64,000 nt of DNA from CBDDFN01 sp965227065 (GCA_965227065.1 CBDDFN010000003.1:45623-109622), one strand, 5' to 3'; shown: positions 18,410 to 26,367, numbered from the stretch's first letter. Program-made: numbers and translations. The notes: generated by a model from the letters alone, not told the origin.

Positions 18410-18418
18410 TTATCCACA
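18410..18418 (+). promoter_or_regulatory. perfect DnaA box (TTATCCACA) upstream of nrdA
   Basis: The nine bases match the high-affinity DnaA box exactly. It lies 42 bp upstream of the NrdR-like box. Together with a second perfect box at 18605 it suggests that replication initiation and nucleotide reduction are co-regulated, as is known for nrdAB in E. coli. No other features of a replication origin are visible. Confidence 0.6.
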
Positions 18419-18451
18419 GCTTTTCCTCCTTGCGCGTGATTCCGGGTTAAG

Positions 18452-18499
18452 GCACTATATGTAGCGTTGCGAGGGGGAACGAACCACGCGATCTTGGTT
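18452..18499 (+). promoter_or_regulatory. tandem NrdR-box-like sequences upstream of nrdA
   Basis: The first box, GCACTATATGTAGCGT, fits the NrdR consensus (aCaCwAtATaTwGtGt, from memory) with changes only at weak positions. A poorer second box, CCACGCGATCTTGGTT, starts exactly 32 bp later, which is the helical spacing expected for paired NrdR sites. NrdR is a zinc/ATP-cone repressor of ribonucleotide reductase genes. Its own gene is not in the window. Confidence 0.55.
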
Positions 18500-18604
18500 G
18501 AAACACCGGATTTTGCGTTTTCCAACACCTCACATACTCTGACCGACGCACCCGTCTGGTGCGGAAATTCTGAACGATAACAGCGAGTTACTTGACTCAA
18601 CGAG

Positions 18605-18613
18605 TTATCCACA
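18605..18613 (+). promoter_or_regulatory. second perfect DnaA box (TTATCCACA) upstream of nrdA
   Basis: This is another exact DnaA box, 195 bp downstream of the first and in the same orientation, inside the nrdA upstream region. Two exact 9-mers within 200 bp are unlikely by chance. Confidence 0.6.
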
Positions 18614-18788
18614 CGGTTTTCCACCGGCTGGCCGGGACAGAGGCGATAGAGAATTCAAGACCACGGACCACCAGATATGGGGGGCTGAGCCGTTTAGGAC
18701 GGCCCCATACAGGAAACGAGTCTCAAAATCAGCCGCCAAGGACAGAAGGCGGGGGCAGAGGACGAAAAGAGGATAAGGGGCGAATAAG

Positions 18789-20771
18789 ATGAGCAATCGG
18801 CAAGACAATACGGCCCATCTGGAACATACTCCGGTCAACGAATCCGAGGCCAAGGCGGCAGTCAATCGCCAGCCTTTGCGCACCGGCCCCTCCACCTCTC
18901 CCCGATCATCCGAGGCCCAGTCGCCCGACGCCTTTAACCGTGCACCGATCAAAATGCCCAGTACCAAACCCAAAACATTCGAAGCCGCCGATGATTATGC
19001 CATCCGCATTGATCATGCGCGCGACGCCAATCTGACCGACTTTGGCAAAGCCACGCTCACCGACCGTTATTTGCTGCCCGGCGAATCCTATCAGGACCTG
19101 TTTGCCCGGGTCGCCCGCGCTTACGCCGATGATCAGGCCCACGCCCAGCGCATCTATGACTACATCTCGAAATTATGGTTCATGCCGGCAACGCCGGTTC
19201 TGTCCAATGGCGGCGCGAATCGCGGCCTGCCGATTTCGTGCTTTCTGAATTCGGTCGATGACAATCTCGACGGCATTGTCGGCACCTGGAATGAGAATGT
19301 CTGGCTTGCCTCCAATGGCGGCGGCATCGGCACCTATTGGGGCGGTGTCCGTTCGATCGGGGAAAAGGTGGGCAAAGCCGGCCAGACCAGCGGCATCATC
19401 CCCTTCATCCGGGTGATGGATTCGCTTACCCTTGCGATCAGCCAGGGCAGCTTGCGGCGCGGCTCGGCAGCCGTCTATCTCGACGTGCATCACCCCGAAG
19501 TTGAAGAGTTTCTTGAGATCCGCAAGCCTTCAGGTGATTTCAACCGCAAGAGCCTGAACCTTCATCATGCGATCAACATCACCGATGAATTTATGGAAGC
19601 GGTGATTGCCGATGAGGAATTCGGCCTGCGTTCGCCCAAAAATGATGAGGTGATCAAGACCATCAATGCCCGCAAGCTGTGGCAGAAGATTTTGGAAATC
19701 CGCCTGCAAACGGGCGAACCTTATCTGATCTTCTCCGACACGGTGAACCGGCAGATGGCCGCCCATCAACGCAAACTGGGCCTTAAAGTTTCGACCTCGA
19801 ATCTGTGCTCGGAAATCACGCTGCATACCGGGCCTGATCATCTGGGTCACGACCGCACCGCCGTGTGCTGCCTGTCATCGCTCAATGCCGAGAAATGGTT
19901 TGAATGGTCGGAAGACGAGCTGTTCCTTGAAGACGTCATGCGCTTTTTGGACAATGTCTTGCAGGACTTTATCGACCGGGCGCCCGAAGCCATGCAATCG
20001 GCCGTCTATTCAGCGATCCGCGAACGCTCCGTCGGGTTGGGACTGATGGGCTATCACTCCTTCCTGCAAGGCCAGAACATTCCGTTTGAAAGCGCGATGG
20101 CCAAATCATGGAATATGCGGCTGTTCAAACATATCCGCGCCGGTGTTGATAAAGCATCAATCACCCTTGCCGAAGAACGCGGCTCGTGCCTTGACGCTGA
20201 AGAGGCGGGCATGGTGGCGCGCTTCTCGCACAAGCTTGCCATTGCGCCCACCGCTTCGATCTCGATCATTTGCGGCGGCACGTCGGCCTGTATTGAGCCG
20301 ATCCCGGCCAATATCTACACGCACAAAACCCTGTCGGGCTCGTTCACTGTGAAGAACCCGCATCTGATTGCCCTGCTCGATGAAAAAGAGCTCAACACGG
20401 CTGAGACCTGGCACTCGATCCTCGAACATGAAGGCTCGGTCCAGCATCTTGAGGGGTTGAGCGAGGATGAAAAGGCGTGCTTCCGCACCGCCTTTGAAAT
20501 CGACCAGCGTTGGGTGATTGAACATGCCGCCGACCGCGCGCCTTACATCTGTCAGGCCCAATCGATCAATCTGTTCCTGCCCGGCGACATCGACAAATGG
20601 GATCTGCACATGCTGCATTGGCAAGCGTGGGAACGCGGCGTGAAGAGCCTTTATTACTGCCGCTCGAAATCGGTGCAGCGCGCAGGCTTTGCCGGTGGCG
20701 AAGCCAAGGCTGACTTCGGTGACATGGAGATCGAGCGCACCGACTATGATGAGTGTCTCGCCTGCCAGTAG
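18789..20771 (+). CDS. nrdA: class Ia ribonucleotide reductase alpha subunit
   Basis: NrdA reduces ribonucleoside diphosphates to deoxyribonucleotides. Active-site residues are Cys151 (PISCFLN), Asn338-Cys340-Glu342 (TSNLCSEI), Cys360/361 (AVCCLSSLN), and the C-terminal thiol pair CLAC (656-659). The N-terminal ATP-cone that senses dATP in E. coli NrdA is absent: residues 1-64 are a Ser/Pro-rich tail that leads straight into the ten-stranded barrel domain. At 660 residues it is shorter than ATP-cone forms. The gene follows NrdR and DnaA boxes and ends in a terminator. The beta subunit lies about 10 kb downstream. Confidence 0.96.
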   Translation: MSNRQDNTAHLEHTPVNESEAKAAVNRQPLRTGPSTSPRSSEAQSPDAFNRAPIKMPSTKPKTFEAADDYAIRIDHARDANLTDFGKATLTDRYLLPGESYQDLFARVARAYADDQAHAQRIYDYISKLWFMPATPVLSNGGANRGLPISCFLNSVDDNLDGIVGTWNENVWLASNGGGIGTYWGGVRSIGEKVGKAGQTSGIIPFIRVMDSLTLAISQGSLRRGSAAVYLDVHHPEVEEFLEIRKPSGDFNRKSLNLHHAINITDEFMEAVIADEEFGLRSPKNDEVIKTINARKLWQKILEIRLQTGEPYLIFSDTVNRQMAAHQRKLGLKVSTSNLCSEITLHTGPDHLGHDRTAVCCLSSLNAEKWFEWSEDELFLEDVMRFLDNVLQDFIDRAPEAMQSAVYSAIRERSVGLGLMGYHSFLQGQNIPFESAMAKSWNMRLFKHIRAGVDKASITLAEERGSCLDAEEAGMVARFSHKLAIAPTASISIICGGTSACIEPIPANIYTHKTLSGSFTVKNPHLIALLDEKELNTAETWHSILEHEGSVQHLEGLSEDEKACFRTAFEIDQRWVIEHAADRAPYICQAQSINLFLPGDIDKWDLHMLHWQAWERGVKSLYYCRSKSVQRAGFAGGEAKADFGDMEIERTDYDECLACQ

Positions 20772-20826
20772 GTGGCCATCTGGCCACTGAGATTATCGCT
20801 CCGTGAAGGAAAGGCGCCGGTCATGC
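20771..20826. repeat. short dispersed repeat, family 2, copy 2
   Basis: The hairpin GTGGCCATCTGGCCAC is followed by ATCGCTCCGTGAAGGAAAGG and GCCGGTCATGCGG, which parallels the element upstream of thyX. It begins at the last base of nrdA and overlaps the nrdA terminator. A third partial likeness (TATCGCTCCGCGATAG) stands at 20981. Confidence 0.5.
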
Positions 20827-20838
20827 GGCGCCTTTTTC
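20810..20838 (+). terminator. intrinsic terminator of nrdA
   Basis: The stem AAAGGCGCC/GGCGCCTTT with loop GGTCATGC is followed by a run of T residues. It is placed 40 bp after the nrdA stop, so nrdA is probably transcribed alone. Confidence 0.85.
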
Positions 20839-20946
20839 TTGAGAGCAGCGGAACTCGTCAATTGGTTCCCCTTGCCGCATCGTTGAGCCATCATCCGGTA
20901 CCGAAAAGATTTCATCATCGCGACCGGCCCGAGGGTGGGTGCGGGA

Positions 20947-20998
20947 CGCGCCCGCCCATGGGGGCGGGTCGGGCGCGATCTATCGCTCCGCGATAGAT
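20947..20998. other. two adjacent perfect hairpins beside the AT-rich gene
   Basis: CGCGCCCG pairs with CGGGCGCG around CCCATGGGGGCGGGT. Directly beside it ATCTATCG pairs with CGATAGAT around CTCCG, and an A-run follows on the plus strand. They mark the junction between GC-rich DNA and the AT-rich gene whose 3' end begins 8 bp away. As read from that gene, no T-run follows the stems, so they are not a standard terminator. Confidence 0.45.
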
Positions 20999-21005
20999 AA
21001 AAATC

Positions 21006-22025
21006 TCAATGATCCACGCTGTCCGAATCTAGCACTTGCCGAATTAGTCCGGACGTAATCCATCCAAGCTGTCCAACATAAATTTGAGCCAACGTCGCGC
21101 GTATTCCGCGCGAATCTGTCGTCGCCCTAGTCATCCAGTTTACAATCGGTTTTAGCCCAGGATCAAAGTGTGAACCGACAAGATTGCCTAGCTCTTTCAA
21201 AACTTGCCGATTGGTTAAATCGAGCTGGTTCACCTTCCCCCATCTACAATCTAACCATACATCGAGGTCTATCTGAATTGGCCATTTTTCGTGTCTTTCC
21301 AGCTCAATCGTTGGAACAGTTATCTGAGAATTAGATTTTTCTTTAACTGTTCCTACCGCGAACTGCTCGCTTAAATGGTGACCGCTATCATATACCAACA
21401 AGCGCCTATTCTTGATTGCCGCACATGCTTGAAGAAGTGGAAGAGGACGCCCATCTGCTATCGTGAGCCTCAACCGTGACGCCAGTCCCTTATAGTGATG
21501 CAGGCTGCCTGCGCGAAGAAAATCTAACAAATCGTCGATCTGCTGCTGCTCTTCACGCAACGCGCTAAGGAATTCCTCGCTCGTCGCAGCGATCCGACCG
21601 GGTGGCGTTTGCCAACCAGCCAAAGTGTCCCTTCTTTTGCGAAAAGCTAGCTCATTCTGCGCAGAAAAATCGCATTCGGCTCCTGATGAAATCGCTTGAA
21701 CTGTCCAATTTTCCGGTACTGACTGGTCATTATTTGATATCAGCAGTCCTTTCAGAGCCAGATTCCATTCCGAAGGAAACTCCCATGAAAACGCAATTTT
21801 TGTTCTTTTGGTGTTGGCAAAATTCAGTTGCGGCGTTCTTGCCTCAATCTTCAAACCATCGATTTTCCGTATAACTTTCAAACATATTTTTCCCTCTCTT
21901 GTCGCTGTCGCAACAAAAGTACCTACGTCAAAATCTATTCTCTGTATTTCAAAATTGCGTTTTGGCGGCCATTCCGTGGAGGACAAAAATTCGAAAACAT
22001 ATGTGCCTTGGTCAATATTCTGCAA
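21006..22025 (-). CDS. AT-rich orphan protein of unknown function
   Basis: I do not recognise this protein of about 339 residues. Its DNA is clearly AT-richer (about 45% GC by eye) than the surrounding 60%, and codon use differs accordingly, so transfer is likely. No ATG is present: a TTG start with GGAG 7 bases upstream is chosen, and another TTG lies two codons earlier. Residues 1-125 look beta-rich (TYVFEFLSSTEWPPKRNFEI). A hinge follows, then a mixed domain with HYKGLASRLRLTIADGRPLP and LLVYDSGHHLSEQFAV, and finally an acidic WPIQIDLDVWLDCRWGK strand. There is no signal peptide or membrane helix. It could be a cytoplasmic accessory or defence-type gene; that is speculation. Confidence 0.65.
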   Translation of the reverse strand: MQNIDQGTYVFEFLSSTEWPPKRNFEIQRIDFDVGTFVATATREGKICLKVIRKIDGLKIEARTPQLNFANTKRTKIAFSWEFPSEWNLALKGLLISNNDQSVPENWTVQAISSGAECDFSAQNELAFRKRRDTLAGWQTPPGRIAATSEEFLSALREEQQQIDDLLDFLRAGSLHHYKGLASRLRLTIADGRPLPLLQACAAIKNRRLLVYDSGHHLSEQFAVGTVKEKSNSQITVPTIELERHEKWPIQIDLDVWLDCRWGKVNQLDLTNRQVLKELGNLVGSHFDPGLKPIVNWMTRATTDSRGIRATLAQIYVGQLGWITSGLIRQVLDSDSVDH

Positions 22026-22098
22026 TCTCAAGCTCCGTAACTTGGATTTGGTGCAAGTATTTTCTCAGTCGGAGCGCGAACGCTGCCCGACGCCCCCC

Positions 22099-22863
22099 TC
22101 ACCCGCCATTCATTTCGGCCAGCGCATCAGGGTTGGCAAAGGAGAAGATGAAGGCCGGGCGCCCGCGCGTGGGGGAGCGATTAGGCCCAGTGTAATGAGG
22201 CGTGGCATAGCCATGAACCGTGGCGCCGCCCGCTTTCAACGGACAGGCGATCTTGGCAGACAGATCAAGATCGCGGTCCGGGTCGGTCATGGCCAGCAAG
22301 CGTCCATCATCATCAGGATCACCCGCTGACACAAAATGCTCCGGCATGGGCGCATTGTGCATGCCGGGAATGAATTCCATGCAGCCCATATCGGTATCAA
22401 CATCATCAAGCGCGAGCCAGAATTGCGCGATGGCATGGTTGGGCAGTTGGGTTCCAGCCGCACTCACCGGCCGGCCGGCATAGGCCATATCCTGATGCCA
22501 GGGCGTTTCATGGGGATGCCGGGGCGGCTTGTGAATCGCCATGGAAAAACGCAGCTCCGGTTGGTCCTGCCGGACCAGACGGCTTGCGATGATGCGCGCA
22601 TTTTCAATTGCTTCATTGTCGGCAAAGGCGGGATGACACAGATGAGGCATCATAATTTGCCGGGTCAGCCCGCCAAGCTGGCGATCAAATTCCCCGCAGG
22701 CGACGCGGCCTTCCAACATATCATCATAGGCGGCCTTGAGCTGTTCGACGCACGCGGCAGAGGCAAGGTTTTCGATCACCGCGAAACCATTGTGCTCAAA
22801 ATCCGACGACAGCTGGTCGAGATCAAACGCTCGCCCCCTGTCCTTTTTCGCCTCGCTGGCCAT
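22099..22863 (-). CDS. phytanoyl-CoA dioxygenase (PhyH) family protein
   Basis: This is an Fe(II)/2-oxoglutarate-dependent oxygenase of 254 residues. The metal ligands His and Asp are in TPWHQDMAYAG, and the distal His and 2-oxoglutarate Arg are in VHGYATPHYTGPNRSPTRGR. A conserved FWLALDDVDTDMGCMEFIPG strand lies between them. Bacterial members hydroxylate lipids, amino acids or secondary metabolites; the substrate is unknown. It starts downstream of MATE in the same direction and may be co-transcribed. Confidence 0.88.
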   Translation of the reverse strand: MASEAKKDRGRAFDLDQLSSDFEHNGFAVIENLASAACVEQLKAAYDDMLEGRVACGEFDRQLGGLTRQIMMPHLCHPAFADNEAIENARIIASRLVRQDQPELRFSMAIHKPPRHPHETPWHQDMAYAGRPVSAAGTQLPNHAIAQFWLALDDVDTDMGCMEFIPGMHNAPMPEHFVSAGDPDDDGRLLAMTDPDRDLDLSAKIACPLKAGGATVHGYATPHYTGPNRSPTRGRPAFIFSFANPDALAEMNGG

Positions 22864-22875
22864 GGCGCAGCTCTC

Positions 22876-22920
22876 CCGGTTTCACAGTCAGGTCTTGTGC
22901 CTTTTCCTGACTTATACCGG
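22876..22920 (-). other. leader stem-loop just upstream of the PhyH gene
   Basis: AGTCAGG pairs with CCTGACT, and an outer CCGGT/ACCGG pair extends the stem. The right arm, as read on the minus strand, runs into the GGGAG ribosome site of the PhyH gene. It could therefore be an operator or a translation-control hairpin. There is no T-run, so it is not a terminator. Confidence 0.4.
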
Positions 22921-22966
22921 AGCGGCGTCCCCGACGGTAGGGAGATGTCAGGGGCGCGGTTGCCCC

Positions 22967-24319
22967 TCACACCACCTTCAACTTCCACTTGCCGCGCCGG
23001 AACGCCCAGCACAGCAATGCCGTCCGCACGGTGAAGTCGACCAGCAGCACCGACCACAGCCATTCGACATCAAGGCCAAACACATTGGCGATGAAATAGC
23101 CTGGCAACAGGCGGAAGCCTGCCAGCGCCACCAGAAGCGCCACCATGGGCGTGCGCGTATCGCCCGCCCCGCGCAGCGCCCCGCCTATGGCAAAGTCGAC
23201 TGCCAGCATGGGCATGCACAAAGCCAGGATGATGATGAAGCTCTGGAACAGGCCGATTACCTCATCTGAATCGATGAAGAACCGCCCCAAAGGCTCTGAC
23301 GCCACAAACAAAACGCTGGCCATGCCGATCATGAACACCATCGCCATGCGCGCGGCTTTCCAGCCTTCGCGTTCGGCCTGCTCGGGCCTGCCCGCGCCGA
23401 GGTTCTGGCCGACCAGCGCCGAAGCTGCGACCTCAAAGCCATGACCGGGCAGAAAGGCGAGCATGAAGATCTGCACGCCGATCTGATAGGCAACCAGTTC
23501 CGCGGTACCATAGCCTGCCATCAGTCCGACAAAGGCGAGCATGACCACATTAAACAGCACGCCTTCGGCCGCACTCGGCGCGCCGATGACGGCAATGCGC
23601 CGCCACATGGCAAAGTCGAGCCGCCATCGCCCGCCGGTGATCGGCAGGATCGTCCAGCCCTTGCGCCACCAAAACACCAGCAGCAGCGTGGCAACGACAA
23701 GGCTGAGGCTCGAGGCAAGTCCCGCGCCCGCCGCCCCCATGGCAGGGGCGCCCCAATGGCCATAGATGAAAATCCAGTTGAGCCCGACATTGAGCACATT
23801 GGCGATGAGGCCAAGCCATAAGGGCGTCATGGCATCCCCGCCCGCCCGCAAGGACGACGCAAGCTGCATCGACACGGCCAAAGGGACAAGTCCGGTCAGC
23901 ATCCAGAACAGATAGCCCGCGCCCAGCGCGGTCACTTCGGCTTCGGTACCGATCCATACAAAAATCGGTTCAAGCAATAAAAGCCCGACGCCAAAAGTTA
24001 CGATGGATACCACGACAGACAAGGAAACCGCCTGGCGTGTGGCCTGATCGACCTCGTCAAACCGCCCTGCCCCATAGGCCCGCGCCACAATCGCGGTCAG
24101 CCCGACCGACAGGGCAATGACGGCCATCTGAAACAGCCAGGTGGCCTGTCCGCCAACCGTGACGGCAGCCAAAGGCACCTCGCCCAGCACGCCGACCATC
24201 TTCATGTCCGCCCACCGGGTTGCGGTGTGCGATGCCATGGCAAGCATGGTGGGCCAGGCGAGCGACCAGACGCTCAGTGACGCAGGCGTACCGCCCGCTG
24301 TGGTTTTGATCTCAGACAT
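22967..24319 (-). CDS. MATE-family efflux transporter
   Basis: The protein of 450 residues has about twelve hydrophobic helices and the internal two-fold repeat of MATE exporters. Recognisable parts are SLAWPTMLAMASHTATRWAD at the N-terminus, GLTAIVARAYGAGR after helix 2, and ALVGQNLGAGRPEQAER in the second half. These antiporters use Na+ or H+ to expel cationic drugs or metabolites. The ATG start is preferred to an upstream GTG on which the ribosome site abuts. A short hairpin (AGGGGC/GCCCCT) lies just after the stop. Confidence 0.92.
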   Translation of the reverse strand: MSEIKTTAGGTPASLSVWSLAWPTMLAMASHTATRWADMKMVGVLGEVPLAAVTVGGQATWLFQMAVIALSVGLTAIVARAYGAGRFDEVDQATRQAVSLSVVVSIVTFGVGLLLLEPIFVWIGTEAEVTALGAGYLFWMLTGLVPLAVSMQLASSLRAGGDAMTPLWLGLIANVLNVGLNWIFIYGHWGAPAMGAAGAGLASSLSLVVATLLLVFWWRKGWTILPITGGRWRLDFAMWRRIAVIGAPSAAEGVLFNVVMLAFVGLMAGYGTAELVAYQIGVQIFMLAFLPGHGFEVAASALVGQNLGAGRPEQAEREGWKAARMAMVFMIGMASVLFVASEPLGRFFIDSDEVIGLFQSFIIILALCMPMLAVDFAIGGALRGAGDTRTPMVALLVALAGFRLLPGYFIANVFGLDVEWLWSVLLVDFTVRTALLCWAFRRGKWKLKVV

Positions 24320-24555
24320 TGGAATAAGGCCGATGGAACTGTTCGCGTGCACCCCTGATCGCCGGTCGTTCCGTGTCCGGCGGGGTGAATGGAGGCATGG
24401 CTCAGCGCCATACGGTCAGACGGCGCTCCATGCGAATGGTCGAAATTAGATCAGTCATCGGCTTGTCCCTTGGTTGGGGACGCGTCTTGTAGGCGACACG
24501 AAAGCCCAAGTCCAGCGAAAATGACGGCTTCTCACAAACGTCACACACTGAATGG

Positions 24556-24581
24556 GTCATCCCGAACGTGATTCGGGATCA
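24556..24581. repeat. half copy of the dispersed intergenic repeat, in a gene-free gap
   Basis: The single hairpin TCATCCCGAA/TTCGGGATCA matches the end arm of the copies at 308, 5789 and 49716. It lies in the 342-bp gap (24320-24661) between the aquaporin stop and the MATE start. I see no gene, clear promoter or other structure in the rest of that gap. Confidence 0.55.
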
Positions 24582-24661
24582 TAAAAGCGGTTGCCACCCT
24601 TCCAAGATTTTGAATGTCGGCTCTGCTGAGCCTCCTTCAGATTGGCGATAAAGGAGGAGGT

Positions 24662-25372
24662 TTACTCCGCCGGCTCGTGCACCGCATCTGAAGCAGATTG
24701 CGGCTCATTGAGATCAATCCGGCCAAACAACAGGGCAGCCGCGCCCACCGCAATCACCGCACCGGCGCATTGGGCGACAATGAAGGCTGGGGCATGGCCG
24801 GGGAAGATGCCCGCAAATGTATTGCTGAGCGACCGGGCGATCGTCACCGCCGGGTTGGCAAAACTGGTCGAGGCGGTGAACCAGTAGGCCGCCGTAATAT
24901 AAAGCCCGACAGCCGACGGCACGAAACTGGCGCGGGTCTTCAAGGTCGCAAGGATGACAAACATCAGCCCGAAGGTTGCCACCAGTTCGGAAAACCATTG
25001 GGCGGGACCATCGCGTAGCTTCTGGCTGGCCTGCATGATCTCTTGTTCAAACATCAGATGCGCCGCCCACACGCCAAGCACGCCGCCAATGATCTGCACC
25101 CCGACATAGGCGAGCGCGAGCGCCGCGCCGATATTGCGTTTGATGAAGAAGCCCAGCGTTACCGCAGGGTTGAAATGTGCACCTGACACCGGCCCCAGCA
25201 TGGTGATCAGCACAATCAGGATTGCGCCTGTGGGGATCGTATTGCCCAAAAGCGCAACCGCAACATTCCCGCCCGCCAACGTCTCGGCCATGATGCCAGA
25301 GCCGACGACGGTGGCGAGAAGAAAGAAGGTGCCGATCAGCTCGGCACCCAGTTTCCGGGCCGGCGAGATCAT
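24662..25372 (-). CDS. aqpS: aquaporin/aquaglyceroporin of an ars operon (AqpS-like)
   Basis: This major-intrinsic-protein channel of 236 residues has six membrane helices and two NPA boxes: HFNPAVT (NPA 68-70) and FANPAVTIAR (NPA 173-175, with the following Arg180). Its ATG overlaps the arsC stop codon in TAATG, so it is part of an arsenic operon. In Sinorhizobium meliloti a comparable arsR-aqpS-arsC unit uses AqpS to let arsenite, made inside the cell by ArsC, flow out. No ArsB or Acr3 pump lies in the window, so the same role is inferred here. Confidence 0.88.
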   Translation of the reverse strand: MISPARKLGAELIGTFFLLATVVGSGIMAETLAGGNVAVALLGNTIPTGAILIVLITMLGPVSGAHFNPAVTLGFFIKRNIGAALALAYVGVQIIGGVLGVWAAHLMFEQEIMQASQKLRDGPAQWFSELVATFGLMFVILATLKTRASFVPSAVGLYITAAYWFTASTSFANPAVTIARSLSNTFAGIFPGHAPAFIVAQCAGAVIAVGAAALLFGRIDLNEPQSASDAVHEPAE

Positions 25373-25890
25373 TACTCGGCAGCCGAATCGGTGGCCTGCG
25401 CCGTACCGATGGCGTCGAGCTTGTCTTGCAGTGACAGCTTGTCGAGCGAGCTGAGCGGCAGATTGACAAAGATCGAAATGCGCTGGTTGAGCATCCGGTA
25501 GGCATCGGCAAAAGCGGCGGCGACTTCGGCGTCGGTGCCTTCAACAGCAGCCGGGTCAGGCAGGCCCCAATGGGCGCTCATCGGCTGGCCGGGCCAGATC
25601 GGGCAGACTTCGTTCGCGGCATTGTCGCAAACGGTGAAGACGAAATCGAGCTCGGGCGCGCCATCGGCGGCAAACTCATCCCAATTTTTTGACCGCAGAT
25701 TGCCGGTCTTGTGGTTGAGCTGCTCAAGCAAATGAATGGCCGCGGGATGCACTTCGCCCTTGGGCTGGCTGCCGGCGGAATAGGCGTTGAACTTGCCCAT
25801 GCCCTCACGCGCCAAAATCGCTTCGGCCATGATGGAACGGGCGGAATTGCCCGTGCACAGGAAAAGAACGTTAAAGACGCGGTCACTCAT
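25372..25890 (-). CDS. arsC: arsenate reductase, low-molecular-weight phosphatase type
   Basis: ArsC reduces arsenate to arsenite. The phosphate-binding loop is CTGNSARS with nucleophile Cys12, and two further cysteines, Cys88 (FTVCDN) and Cys96 (NEVCPIW), could form the disulfide relay used by thioredoxin-linked enzymes. The general acid is Asp112 in LPDPAA. The ATG after AGGAG gives 172 residues, which is longer than the 130-140 usual for this type because of a C-terminal helical tail. It sits 19 bp after arsR and is coupled to the aquaporin gene. Confidence 0.93.
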   Translation of the reverse strand: MSDRVFNVLFLCTGNSARSIMAEAILAREGMGKFNAYSAGSQPKGEVHPAAIHLLEQLNHKTGNLRSKNWDEFAADGAPELDFVFTVCDNAANEVCPIWPGQPMSAHWGLPDPAAVEGTDAEVAAAFADAYRMLNQRISIFVNLPLSSLDKLSLQDKLDAIGTAQATDSAAE

Positions 25891-25909
25891 CGGTGAAGCT
25901 CCTGGGAAA

Positions 25910-26281
25910 TCAGGCGGGGTGTCGTTCCGCCTTGTGAGAAGATGGTGTTTCAAGCGGGTTCATCAGATTGCCGCACAATTCAGGCCGGCCATCGCAACAG
26001 TCTTCAGCCAGGAAGTTGAGCAAACCCCGCACCACATCCACTTCAACCGCATAGAGGATGAAACGGCCCTGACGGGTCGACCGGACAAGCCCGGCCTGCT
26101 CAAGCATGTTGAGGTGGAACGACATGGAAGACGGGCTGTGTTTCACCCGGTCTGCCAGATCGCCGGCGGCAATCCCGTTCGGACCTGCCTTGACCAGCGC
26201 GCGGAAGGTTTCCAGACGGGCGGGGTGTGACAGGGCAGACAGGGCGGATATGGCGGCATCAAATTGCATGGCTTTGATCAT
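25910..26281 (-). CDS. arsR: ArsR/SmtB-family arsenic-responsive repressor
   Basis: The winged helix-turn-helix is in LSHPARLETFRALVKAGPNG and HSPSSMSFHLNMLEQAGLV. A C-terminal cysteine cluster (Cys95, Cys96, Cys103 in EDCCDGRPELCG) could bind As(III); this C-terminal site resembles the type found in Acidithiobacillus-like ArsR rather than the E. coli helix-3 site. The protein has 123 residues. No Shine-Dalgarno sequence precedes either candidate ATG, so the mRNA may be leaderless. It is the first gene of the arsR-arsC-aqpS operon. Confidence 0.92.
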   Translation of the reverse strand: MIKAMQFDAAISALSALSHPARLETFRALVKAGPNGIAAGDLADRVKHSPSSMSFHLNMLEQAGLVRSTRQGRFILYAVEVDVVRGLLNFLAEDCCDGRPELCGNLMNPLETPSSHKAERHPA

Positions 26282-26297
26282 TTCATATAATGTTGAA
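26282..26297 (-). promoter_or_regulatory. candidate ArsR operator/promoter
   Basis: TTCATATAATGTTGAA is an interrupted inverted repeat (TTCA...TGAA) that touches the arsR start codon, and on the minus strand it contains a TATATG -10-like hexamer. An ArsR dimer bound here would block the promoter. The symmetry is modest. Confidence 0.35.
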
Positions 26298-26367
26298 GTT
26301 TTTAAGACAGCGCCCCACTCGCTTCACCAAGAGTGCGCCGGGAATGTTACAGCTTAATGTGAAGCAT

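Larger units (their letters stand above)
18194..18788 (+). promoter_or_regulatory. long regulatory and leader region of nrdA
   Basis: This 595-bp gap has no convincing gene. It holds NrdR-box-like sequences, two perfect DnaA boxes and, near the gene, a stem-loop at 18676-18709. In that stem-loop TATGGGG pairs with CCCCATA, with an inner CCGT/ACGG stem. The ribosome site before nrdA is in GAGGATAAGGGG. I looked for a cobalamin riboswitch and found no B12 box. Confidence 0.6.

Noticed and set aside
18194..18788. Possible cobalamin riboswitch in the nrdA leader
   Set aside because: There is no B12 box or CCCGCAACTG-type core. The hairpins seen (GCACC/GGTGC and TATGGGG/CCCCATA) do not fit that architecture.
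20839..22098. Possible insertion sequence or prophage fragment around the AT-rich gene
   Set aside because: No transposase or integrase motif, terminal inverted repeats with target duplication, or tRNA attachment site could be seen.
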